Below are positions 1-6,727 of a DNA stretch of 9,036 nt, piece after piece. Every line of letters starts with the position of its first letter. Position 1 is the stretch's first letter. The DNA comes from Scatomorpha sp964345235 (lineage in GTDB: Bacteria; Bacillota; Clostridia; Oscillospirales; Oscillospiraceae): positions 1 to 9,036 of the forward strand of contig CAYFQE010000031.1 in assembly GCA_964345235.1 (NCBI GenBank), in the 5' to 3' direction. Position numbers and translations under genes: made by a program. Below the pieces are notes generated by a model. It was given only the letters and a program-made list of their open reading frames with translations, was not told the DNA's origin and did not search any database.

Positions 1-109
1 TCTTTCCGCAGTTCAGGCATTCTCTACGGCGTCTAATCGTCGAAAATTCCTCGGCAGGTCTTGAGTCCACCACTTTGCTCTCAACATGTGCGCAAAAAGG
101 GCACTTCAT
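1..109 (-). CDS. nrdR: Transcriptional repressor NrdR, N-terminal fragment (runs off the left edge)
   Basis: Only the first 36 codons are present. Reading leftward from the ATG at 109-107, the protein begins MKCPFCAHVESKVVDSRP and continues into an IRRRRECLNCGK segment. This is the zinc ribbon that opens NrdR, with cysteine pairs at residues 3/6 and 31/34 and the conserved arginine run between them. In the family this ribbon binds NrdR boxes in front of ribonucleotide reductase genes, and a following ATP-cone domain (outside the window) senses ATP/dATP. The start is secure: GGAGGTG lies at 117-123, seven bases upstream of the ATG, and the residues match the family from position 1. It lies downstream of the Toprim gene on the same strand, separated by 70 AT-rich bases that hold a promoter-like element. 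The family call is firm; which nrd genes it controls cannot be seen here. Confidence 0.95.
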   Translation of the reverse strand, partial: MKCPFCAHVESKVVDSRPAEEFSTIRRRRECLNCGK

Positions 110-116
110 TAAAACA

Positions 117-153
117 CACCTCCAAAACAGAAAATTATTAAATAATTATATCA
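117..153 (-). promoter_or_regulatory. nrdR promoter -10 region and ribosome binding site
   Basis: On the minus strand the gap before nrdR holds a perfect TATAAT at 150-145 preceded by TGA, which makes an extended -10 (TGnTATAAT). The -35 region, with a 17-base spacer, would be TGTTTC at 173-168, a poor match, which fits reliance on the extended -10. The strong Shine-Dalgarno GGAGGTG is at 123-117. This suggests nrdR can be transcribed separately from the upstream comEC-holA group. The call rests on motif matching only. Confidence 0.55.
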
Positions 154-179
154 CATTTATAAAGAGTGAAACATAAAAA

Positions 180-767
180 CTATAGGTTTTTGAGCAATAA
201 AATCAGCTCTTCCTTGGTATAAAGCGCACTCAAAAGCCTTTTAAGTCCAACGGAAGAGAGTTTTTCGGGCAAATCGAGTTTCTTTTTAAGCTTTTCTCTA
301 AGCTCCGCGCTTCCGGGCATGCCAACAAGGCCAAGCTCGGTAAAATCCGAGTTTGCAAGCTCGGGCGCACGCTCTGCGCTCTCGCCGTCGATAGTTGCCC
401 CCGCATCGATAAGAGCCTTAAGCAAGACCTCGGGCCTCATGCCTTCAACGCCCAGTTTTTGCTCTTTCGAGTCCTCGCGCTTTCTCTTCTCGCGGCCGTA
501 AATATCGGGGATATAAGCGTGCTTGAGCTTGCTCTTGTCAATCGCTCCCGTGAGAAAGTTTCTTATTAAAAAACCGGCGCTGTCGCTGTCGGTTAAAACG
601 ATAAGCCCTTTTGTGTCCGCCAACATTCTAAGCATTTTAAGCGCCGCCTCGTCGTTAAAAATTCCGAAGCCTTCGGTTTCAACAATAAGAGCGTCAACTA
701 CTTGAGAGAGCGTGTTTTTATCATATCGTCCCTCAACAACTATGACTTCCTTAATTTTCTTAAGCAC
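180..767 (-). CDS. Toprim-domain RNase M5-like protein
   Basis: A 195-residue protein whose first ~90 residues form a compact Toprim fold. The signature acidic motif VVEGRYD is at residues 10-16 (Glu12), and the DxD motif LTDSDSAG is at 58-65 (Asp60, Asp62). These match the metal-binding catalytic residues of RNase M5, which trims 5S rRNA precursors in Firmicutes, and the length is close to the B. subtilis enzyme (about 186 residues). A Lys/Arg-rich stretch with KLGVEGM (about 91-110) leads into a helical C-terminal part of the type associated with M5-like proteins (DUF4093). The GTG start at 767-765 overlaps the 3' end of holA by 8 bases; GGAGG at 784-780 lies 12 bases upstream, slightly far, and the residues match the family from Leu2. 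The overlap suggests coupled translation. No 5S rRNA is in view, so true M5 activity (rnmV) is inferred, not shown. Confidence 0.8.
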   Translation of the reverse strand: MLKKIKEVIVVEGRYDKNTLSQVVDALIVETEGFGIFNDEAALKMLRMLADTKGLIVLTDSDSAGFLIRNFLTGAIDKSKLKHAYIPDIYGREKRKREDSKEQKLGVEGMRPEVLLKALIDAGATIDGESAERAPELANSDFTELGLVGMPGSAELREKLKKKLDLPEKLSSVGLKRLLSALYTKEELILLLKNL

Positions 768-1800
768 TCTCCGATTTTACCTCCGCATAAATCTTGTAGA
801 TTAGGTCATAAAGGAGCTCAGTAGGCTCGCCTTGTCCGCTCTTTATCATAAAGTCCGTTTCAATGCAAAGGCGCAGACTTTCGGCAAGTGTGCTTAAGTT
901 AAAGCCTCTTGCCGATTTAATATATTTATCGGCAAGCCACTCCTGAGAGTTCGAGATTTTTATAATAAAGCTTTTATCGGGCTTTTCCTTTAAATATACC
1001 GCCGCCGCATAGAGCTTTTTAAGCTGAGAGCCTATGCTCGATAAGATGATAACGGGCTCGGTTCTGCTCTGCACAAGCTCTTGAAGTGTGGCAAGTGCAT
1101 TGGCAAAATTTTTGGCCATTATGTTCTCGCAAATTTCATAGGTCTTTGCCGAGAGCTGCTTTGTGGCAATAAGTTCTATGTCTTCCGATTCAATCTGATT
1201 GCCGCTCACGCCAAACGAGAGCTTTTCAATCTCGGGCAGAAGTATCGACATTTGATTGCCGCTCCAGCTGATCAGCTTTCTGGCGTTCATAACGCTTATT
1301 TCTTTATTGCGTGCCCTAAAGTGCTTTCTAATCCAGTCAACAAGCTTGCCATCGCTTTGAACGGTAAAGTTTATAACTTTCCCGTGTTTTTTTATATCTG
1401 TAAAAGGCTTTTTCCGCATATCGGGTTTTTCATCGCTGTTCATCATCAAAACAACGGTGGAATAGTCGGGCATTTCGGAAAGAAGCTTGCCGAATTTTTC
1501 CGCTTCGTCGGCTTTTAAGGATTTATTGTTAAAGCCTCTAATCTCAACAAGTGTCCTGTCCGAAAGAAAAGGGAACTGCGATACAAAGTCGGCAACCTCC
1601 TCAACATTGAAGTTGGAGCCTTCGAGCTTTAAATAAGAAAATTCGCTCGGGGCATCCTTCAGACAAAGTTTTTTAATCTCGTCTAAATAGTAGTTTAAAA
1701 GGTAATCTTCCTCACCATACAAAAGATACGACCGCGCAGGCCCCTCTTTGCGAAGCTCGGATACAAGCTTGTTGTAATCAGTTTGTGCTTCTCTTGCCAT
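760..1800 (-). CDS. holA: DNA polymerase III subunit delta
   Basis: A 346-residue protein matching HolA, the delta subunit of the clamp-loader complex that opens the beta sliding clamp and loads it on primed DNA. The N-terminal segment SYLLYGEEDYLLNYYLDEI (residues 24-42) is the degenerate P-loop region typical of delta, which has an AAA+-like fold but does not hydrolyse ATP. The length is normal for the family (about 330-350), with the expected helical collar domain in the last third. The ATG at 1800-1798 directly abuts the comEC stop codon (TAA then ATG, no gap). Only a weak purine-rich site (GGGTTGAG) lies upstream inside comEC, so translation probably depends on ribosomes finishing comEC. 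comEC-holA adjacency is common in Firmicutes and supports both calls. The neighbour often found there, rpsT, is not in this window. Confidence 0.93.
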   Translation of the reverse strand: MAREAQTDYNKLVSELRKEGPARSYLLYGEEDYLLNYYLDEIKKLCLKDAPSEFSYLKLEGSNFNVEEVADFVSQFPFLSDRTLVEIRGFNNKSLKADEAEKFGKLLSEMPDYSTVVLMMNSDEKPDMRKKPFTDIKKHGKVINFTVQSDGKLVDWIRKHFRARNKEISVMNARKLISWSGNQMSILLPEIEKLSFGVSGNQIESEDIELIATKQLSAKTYEICENIMAKNFANALATLQELVQSRTEPVIILSSIGSQLKKLYAAAVYLKEKPDKSFIIKISNSQEWLADKYIKSARGFNLSTLAESLRLCIETDFMIKSGQGEPTELLYDLIYKIYAEVKSESA

Positions 1801-4041
1801 TTACTCAACCCAAACCCTTATATTTCCGTCTATATCGGTTCTGTAAATTTCTTCCGTGTGTACCCGCAATCTTTCCAAAACTCTCTCCGAAGGATGCCCG
1901 AAGTTGTTAAATCCAACAGAAATTATAGCTGTTTCGGGGCTTATTTCATCTAAGAACAGGGGAGAGCTGGATATGTGCGAGCCGTGGTGTCCCACAAACA
2001 AAAGCGAGATGTTGTTTAGATTATAAAGGTCAATAAACTTTTCTTCAAGCTTATAGCTGATATCGCCTGTAATAAGTGCCTTATAACCCCTTAAGTTAAC
2101 TTCGGATATAATTCCGAGGTCGTTTTCGTCTCTGCTGTCTTTGCCAAAACCCGAATACATTTTCAAAGAAATATCGGGGAAACCGAGACTGTAGTCGCCA
2201 TTCGAGAGAATTATGACCTCGCATCCGCTGAGCTCGGCTTCTTTTTTTATATCAGCTAAAATTCCGTCGGAATCGGGAGAAATCTCGGAGATATAAATCT
2301 TACTTACTTTAATTCGACTTAAAAGCCTTGCAACGCCGTTTGCGTGGTCTTGGTGCAGGTGCGAGAGAATAAGCGCATCGGCCTCGTTTCTGCCTTGGGT
2401 GAGCAAAAACTCCGCCGTGTAGTCGCCAGCATTTTTCATACTGTTTATGCTTCCGCAATCGAAAATAACAGTCGAATCTTTAGCGAGTGTTACTACCGCC
2501 AAGCCTTGGCCGACATTAAGTGCATTTATCGAAGCTGTCTTATTACTTTTATATTTTGGGATATATATCGTGAGTAAAAGTGTAATAGTCAAAAATGAAA
2601 GCATGGCTCTTGTAAGCTTTTTGCGCTCAAGTTTCTTTTTCAAAAAATAAAACAGAATTATGCACAAAAACAAAAGTGACAACCAATAGGGCAAAAGAGG
2701 GTTTTGAGAATAGAGTGCGGAATATTTAAATGAGGCAAAAAATCCCGATGTCAGCCTAATATATCTGACAAGAAGCTCGGGGAGTATGGCCAAAACTCCG
2801 GCAAGCGAGGGGAATAAAAACGAAATAAAAACTATTACGGCTCCGCTTATAAAAAGCAGAGACAAAATCGGCAAAATAAACATGTTGGCAATCGGAGATA
2901 TGAGCGAGAAAGTTCCGAAATAGTAGAGCGATAGGGGAGCCGTGAAAACAAGCGCACCAAGAGAGGCAGCCGCTATCTTTACAAAGCGATTTTTCACTTT
3001 TTCAAGTTCGAAGATAAAGAGGAAAAGACTTATCCCGCCGACAGATAGGAAAGAGAGCTGCAAGCTCAAGCTCCCGATTGCCGCAGGATTAAACAAACAG
3101 CTTCCCATAAGCGGAATTGCCATAGATGTTATAAAGTCTGAGTCTCTGCCGAAAAAGCGGGCAAAGCTAAAATATGTCAGCATTGCCGAGGCCCTTACAA
3201 CCGAGGGGCTCATGCCCGACATAATTGCAAAAAGCCAAACAAAGCACAAAGAACAGATGCGCCACCACATCTTTTTAGAGAAAAAGATGAAAAAGCCGTA
3301 AACGATGACGATGTGCAGGCCCGAAACAGCTACCATGTGTCTGAGTCCCGTTATTTTAAGCGCCGTATCGAATTTGTAGTCGTTTTGCAGTTCTCTTGTG
3401 TCGCCCATAATAAGCGCCTTTAAAAACACTGCCGTTTCACTGTTATATACAAAATCAAGTCTTTTTAAAAAGCCCAGCTTTGCGCTGAGCAGCAAAGATT
3501 TTAAGCTTATTTTACTTTCTATGAGTTTAGGCTCGTCCACCAGCTCGGCGCTGAAAAGTATTCCCTTAGAAAGGTTTGTGTAATTAGGCTCCGAAAATCT
3601 CTCCATGGCAGAGCGAAGCTTTAGTCTCGCCTCCAAAGTATCTCCGGGTTTAACATCAGCCATAAGGCGCTCTCTGTCATAGATATAGGCGTCCAAGCGC
3701 TTGCCGTCTTTAAAAACCGAGGCCTTAAGCCTTATAATCCCGTTTGCAGTTGTTTCGGGGTTGTCCAGAGCCGTGTAGCTTAGCGTTATCTCTCTGTCTT
3801 TAAACTCCGATACAAGAGATAGCGTGTTTTGGAAATATAAAAAATATCTGAAAAATCCCAAAGCAAAGGCCGCAAAGAGCAGGAGAAAGAGTGTTCGTCC
3901 TGCCGACTTAAAGAAAAATGCCGCAATAAACAAGAGCCCAAAAGCAATGCCAAGAGGCAAAATCAGCTTCCATGGCAAAATGTAGTGCGAAAGAAAAACG
4001 GAGAGCGTAAAAGCAAAGGCAAATATGGCAAGCTTTCTCAT
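1801..4041 (-). CDS. comEC: DNA internalization-related competence protein ComEC/Rec2
   Basis: A 746-residue integral membrane protein with the three-part ComEC layout. Two or three hydrophobic helices and a soluble N-terminal domain (about 1-185) come first. Then comes the multi-helix competence channel domain (about 200-475), with ALIMGDTREL at 209-218 and the hallmark GLRHMVAVSGLHIVIV at 232-247. A C-terminal metallo-beta-lactamase-like domain (about 505-746) has SHLHQDHANG at 560-569, ALITGDIS at 655-662, GHHGS at 684-688 and GHPS at 715-718. The family moves single-stranded DNA across the membrane during transformation, and the hydrolase domain is thought to degrade the non-transported strand. 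The usual (D/N)VGQGD motif reads NVGQGLAVV at 509-517, so its last Asp is missing. The ATG is the only usable start after an in-frame TGA, yet no clear Shine-Dalgarno precedes it. No comEA or other competence gene is nearby, so natural competence is not implied. Confidence 0.95.
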   Translation of the reverse strand: MRKLAIFAFAFTLSVFLSHYILPWKLILPLGIAFGLLFIAAFFFKSAGRTLFLLLFAAFALGFFRYFLYFQNTLSLVSEFKDREITLSYTALDNPETTANGIIRLKASVFKDGKRLDAYIYDRERLMADVKPGDTLEARLKLRSAMERFSEPNYTNLSKGILFSAELVDEPKLIESKISLKSLLLSAKLGFLKRLDFVYNSETAVFLKALIMGDTRELQNDYKFDTALKITGLRHMVAVSGLHIVIVYGFFIFFSKKMWWRICSLCFVWLFAIMSGMSPSVVRASAMLTYFSFARFFGRDSDFITSMAIPLMGSCLFNPAAIGSLSLQLSFLSVGGISLFLFIFELEKVKNRFVKIAAASLGALVFTAPLSLYYFGTFSLISPIANMFILPILSLLFISGAVIVFISFLFPSLAGVLAILPELLVRYIRLTSGFFASFKYSALYSQNPLLPYWLSLLFLCIILFYFLKKKLERKKLTRAMLSFLTITLLLTIYIPKYKSNKTASINALNVGQGLAVVTLAKDSTVIFDCGSINSMKNAGDYTAEFLLTQGRNEADALILSHLHQDHANGVARLLSRIKVSKIYISEISPDSDGILADIKKEAELSGCEVIILSNGDYSLGFPDISLKMYSGFGKDSRDENDLGIISEVNLRGYKALITGDISYKLEEKFIDLYNLNNISLLFVGHHGSHISSSPLFLDEISPETAIISVGFNNFGHPSERVLERLRVHTEEIYRTDIDGNIRVWVE

Positions 4042-4079
4042 AAAGGAATTTTCAGATACTCAAATTATATATAAAGTTT

Positions 4080-5264
4080 TTATACTTCTGCGTAGTTCGA
4101 AAAATAATTTTGAACAAGAACAACGGGCGTGCCCTTGTCGCCACTGCCGCTGGTAAGGTCGCAGAGCGAGCCCAAAAGCTCGGTCAGCTTTCTGGGGGTT
4201 GTGCCCTCCGAAACCATTGAGTTCTTGTTGTCGAGCTTTTTCGAGCGAATTTTTGTTTTTATCGCCTCTTGAAGCTCCGAGCCGCTAAGGTTTTCAAACT
4301 CGCTGTCGGCAAGATATTTAATCTTTATCTCGTTCGGCAGACCGTCAAGTCCGGGGGTGTAGGCAGGGCTTATTTCGGGGTCGGCAAACTCCCAAATCTT
4401 TCCGGTGGGGGATTTGAATGCGCCGTCGCCATACACCATGACCTCAAGATTTACACCAAGATTTTCCTTAAGATCGGCATGCACGGCATCAACAAACTCG
4501 CGGGAGTTTTTGGGGAAGAGCTTAACGCTCTCATCGCTCGCTTTGTTAGAGCCCAAAAGTCCGTATTTGGGGCAGTAGCCGCTCCCGTTTATTGGTGCGT
4601 TCATTATATCGCAGAGGGTAAGAACGTTTTTCCCGCCGGCTCTTAAAACTCTGGATTTGCTTCGCTCTCTGCTGTGAATGTCGCAGCAGAGCACATTTTC
4701 GGTATATTCAAGAATTTTCTCGGGTCTGTTCGAGAAAAAGATTACAGGTTCACAGCCCTCTTCACGAATGAGCTCTTCGTAGTAGCCGACATAGTCCACA
4801 CCCGTGAAAGTGTGGTAGGTTACGCCGAACTTTTCTCTAAACTCCTCCAAACTCAGAGTGTCGGTATATGGGTTAACTCCGCTCTCAAAGAAAGTCTCGT
4901 CATCTATAATCTCATTTCCAACTTCGTCAGCGGGGTAGGGGAGCATAAGATATATTTTATCCATTGCCCTTGCTATGGCCTGAAGGCAGACGGCAAAGCG
5001 GTTTCTGGAATAAATCGGAAAAACAAGACCGACTTCGTTGCTTCCGACCTTGTTTTTAACATCCTCGGCGATTGTATCTATACTTGCATAGTTTCCGTCT
5101 GCTCTTGCGAGTACAGATTCCGTAATTGCGACAATATCCCTGTTTTTCAGCTTGAAGCCGCCCGCTTCCATGGCATTGATCAGAGATTCTCTGACAATGC
5201 GCACAAGATCGTCGCCTTCTTTAATTATTGGTGTAACAATACCTCTCGAAATAACTCCGGCCAT
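4080..5264 (-). CDS. Coenzyme F420-0:L-glutamate ligase-like protein (CofE-type domain, orphan context)
   Basis: A 394-residue soluble protein. Its N-terminal part (about 8-85) resembles the F420 gamma-glutamyl ligase domain: VTPIIKEGDDL at 10-20, then a helix, then KNRDIVAITESVLARADG (40-57), corresponding to the family's segment where a hydrophobic strand leads into a catalytic loop. CofE/FbiB enzymes use GTP and a divalent metal to add glutamate to F420-0. The later half departs from classical CofE: there is a conserved-looking INGSGYCPKYGLLGSNKA (225-241), and around 278-295 YGDGAFKSPTGKIWEFAD stands where CofE has a DTFGRPWR-like motif. It is also longer than archaeal CofE (about 250). 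The ATG at 5264 has GGAGGA at 5276-5271, six bases upstream, and a good promoter. It is the first gene of the leftward train, 38 bases before comEC. No other F420 gene is visible, so the true substrate is unknown. Family membership is fairly sure; the named reaction is not. Confidence 0.75.
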   Translation of the reverse strand: MAGVISRGIVTPIIKEGDDLVRIVRESLINAMEAGGFKLKNRDIVAITESVLARADGNYASIDTIAEDVKNKVGSNEVGLVFPIYSRNRFAVCLQAIARAMDKIYLMLPYPADEVGNEIIDDETFFESGVNPYTDTLSLEEFREKFGVTYHTFTGVDYVGYYEELIREEGCEPVIFFSNRPEKILEYTENVLCCDIHSRERSKSRVLRAGGKNVLTLCDIMNAPINGSGYCPKYGLLGSNKASDESVKLFPKNSREFVDAVHADLKENLGVNLEVMVYGDGAFKSPTGKIWEFADPEISPAYTPGLDGLPNEIKIKYLADSEFENLSGSELQEAIKTKIRSKKLDNKNSMVSEGTTPRKLTELLGSLCDLTSGSGDKGTPVVLVQNYFSNYAEV

Positions 5265-5294
5265 GATTATTCCTCCAAGAAATAAACTGTTATA

Positions 5295-5323
5295 ATAATA
5301 TACCAGAACACAGCCTCCGTCAA
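5295..5323 (-). promoter_or_regulatory. Sigma-A-type promoter of the F420-ligase-like/comEC train
   Basis: On the minus strand, TTGACG at 5323-5318 is followed by exactly 17 bases and TATTAT at 5300-5295. Each hexamer differs from consensus at one position. Transcription would begin near 5288, giving a leader of about 24 bases that contains the strong GGAGGA site at 5276-5271. This is the best promoter match in the window. It faces away from the ahcY promoter about 90 bases to the right. Confidence 0.7.
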
Positions 5324-5411
5324 TAATTTGTAAAATCTCAAGAGCAGAGCGGACCGCAACTTTCGCTAAAAAAATAAAAGCGGATTGAAATGTAAAATAA
5401 GCTGTGTCTGC

Positions 5412-5440
5412 TTGAATGAAAAGGGCTAAAATGCTAAAAT
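5412..5440 (+). promoter_or_regulatory. Candidate sigma-A-type promoter of the ahcY-mgtE train
   Basis: TTGAAT at 5412-5417 and TAAAAT at 5435-5440 are separated by 17 bases. The -10 box is the second copy of a short direct repeat, GCTAAAAT at 5425-5432 and 5433-5440. Transcription would start near 5447, leaving a very short leader in front of the GGAGAGGTGAT ribosome binding site at 5450-5460. The -35 match is modest and the area is AT-rich, so confidence is limited. Confidence 0.45.
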
Positions 5441-5463
5441 AAAAAAATCGGAGAGGTGATTAG

Positions 5464-6699
5464 ATGAGCGAAATTCTTAATATCGAGCTTGCCCCGCTGG
5501 GCAAAACAAAAATAGACTGGGTAAAGGCGCACATGCCCGTCCTAAGAGAAATCGAAAACAGATTTAAAGAAGAGCAACCTTTTAAAGGACTTAAGGTTGC
5601 GCTTTCCGTTCACTTAGAGGCCAAAACAGCCTACCTTTGCAAAGTTTTGGCGGCAGGCGGAGCCGAGATGTATGTAACTGGTTCAAACCCGCTTTCAACA
5701 GTCGATGAAGTCGCCGCGGCGCTTGTGGCAGACGGACTCAATGTTTTTGCCAAATATAACGCCTCGGAGTTGGAATACAGAAGCGCACTCAGGTCTGTAC
5801 TTGGGATTGCGCCCAATATAATCATAGACGACGGAGGAGAGCTCGTCGAGATGATGCACACCGAATTTCGCGAACATCTGGGCGAGGTTATAGGCGGCTG
5901 TGAAGAGACGACAACGGGCATAACGAGCCTTAAGAAAATGAAGGCGGCAGGAAGGCTTAAATTTCCCATGATGCTCGTGAACGATGCCGACTGCAAGCAC
6001 CTTTTCGATAACAGATACGGCACGGGCCAATCGGTTTGGGATGCTATTATGAGGACAACAAACCTCATAATTGCCGGCAAAGTAGTTGTGGTCTCGGGCT
6101 TCGGTTGGTGCGGCAAAGGCGTGGCCGCAAGGGCCGACGGACTCGGCGCCAAGGTCGTTATAACCGAAGTCGATCCAATTCGAGCGATAGAAGCTCACAT
6201 GGAGGGCTACGAGGTTATGCCCATGGCCGAGGCTTCGCGTATAGGCGATATATTTGTAAGTGTTACGGGTTGCTCAGGTATAGTCTCGGGCCCCGATATT
6301 TTGAATCTTAAGGACGGCGCAATACTCACAAATGCCGGACACTTCGATATCGAGATAGATACCAAAGCGCTCAGAGAGCTTTCAACCGAGGTCTTTGAGG
6401 CCAGACACAATATTTTAGGATATAAGCTCAAAAACGGCAAAACGGTATATCTCATATCAGAGGGCAGACTTGTAAACCTTGCCGCGGCAGAGGGACACCC
6501 TGCCGAGATTATGGATATGAGCTTTGCAATCCAAGCGCTTTCGGCTGAATATCTTGTGAAGAACAAGGGAAATTTAGGGGCTGAACTCATTCCCGTTCCC
6601 AAGGAAATCGATAATTTTGTGGCAAGGCTCAAACTAAAAAGCCTAGGCATCAGCATAGATGAGCTAACCGAGGAGCAAAGGGAATATTTAGGCAAATAA
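5464..6699 (+). CDS. ahcY: S-adenosylhomocysteine hydrolase, short archaeal/Thermotoga-like type
   Basis: A 411-residue cytosolic NAD-dependent enzyme that splits S-adenosylhomocysteine into adenosine and homocysteine, relieving product inhibition of methyltransferases. The substrate domain shows HLEAKTAYL (50-58), IDDGGELV (121-128) and GGCEETTTG (144-152). Catalytic Lys178 and Asp182 fall in CKHLFDNRYGTGQS. The Rossmann NAD site is SGFGWCGKGVAARA (211-224), followed by EVDPIRA (235-241). Two catalytic-type histidines lie in NAGHFD (His293) and AAEGHPAEIM (His345). HLEAKT in place of the HMTIQT of mammalian-type enzymes, GTGQS in place of GCRES, the length, and the lack of the C-terminal Lys/Tyr tail place it with the archaeal/Thermotoga group, some archaeal members of which act on S-inosylhomocysteine. 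The start is supported by GGAGAGGTGAT ending three bases before the ATG. It is the first gene of the plus train, 28 bases before mgtE. No luxS, mtn or metK is nearby. Confidence 0.93.
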   Translation: MSEILNIELAPLGKTKIDWVKAHMPVLREIENRFKEEQPFKGLKVALSVHLEAKTAYLCKVLAAGGAEMYVTGSNPLSTVDEVAAALVADGLNVFAKYNASELEYRSALRSVLGIAPNIIIDDGGELVEMMHTEFREHLGEVIGGCEETTTGITSLKKMKAAGRLKFPMMLVNDADCKHLFDNRYGTGQSVWDAIMRTTNLIIAGKVVVVSGFGWCGKGVAARADGLGAKVVITEVDPIRAIEAHMEGYEVMPMAEASRIGDIFVSVTGCSGIVSGPDILNLKDGAILTNAGHFDIEIDTKALRELSTEVFEARHNILGYKLKNGKTVYLISEGRLVNLAAAEGHPAEIMDMSFAIQALSAEYLVKNKGNLGAELIPVPKEIDNFVARLKLKSLGISIDELTEEQREYLGK

Positions 6700-6713
6700 A
6701 ATGTAAAAATAAA

Positions 6714-6723
6714 AGGCGGTGAT
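6714..6723 (+). promoter_or_regulatory. Ribosome binding site that fixes the mgtE start
   Basis: AGGCGGTGAT differs at one base from the full anti-Shine-Dalgarno complement AGGAGGTGAT. It ends four bases before the ATG at 6728. The in-frame GTG at 6719 lies inside this site, so it cannot be the real start. Confidence 0.75.
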
Positions 6724-6727
6724 TAAA

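Noticed and set aside
175..191. Perfect 6-base inverted repeat (AAAAAC / GTTTTT, 5-base loop) at the end of the Toprim gene, as a terminator
   Set aside because: The stem has only one G-C pair and is too weak; it overlaps the stop codon and is followed by promoter-like sequence, so it is probably chance in AT-rich DNA.
4042..4079. Separate promoter for comEC based on a TATAAT-like string in the gap
   Set aside because: No acceptable -35 lies 16-18 bases upstream, and the string is part of a simple TA-rich run.
4674..5285. Long open frames opposite the F420-ligase-like gene (and similar ones opposite ahcY and mgtE)
   Set aside because: Their predicted proteins show no recognisable motifs, they lack ribosome binding sites, and they lie entirely across well-supported genes on the other strand.
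5324..5463. SAM or SAH riboswitch in front of ahcY
   Set aside because: I could not find the paired helices or conserved cores of these riboswitches; only short stems of 4 base pairs are visible, and the best promoter leaves almost no leader.
6700..6727. M-box (Mg2+) riboswitch in front of mgtE
   Set aside because: The gap after ahcY is 28 bases and is filled mostly by the ribosome binding site; an M-box needs well over 100 bases.
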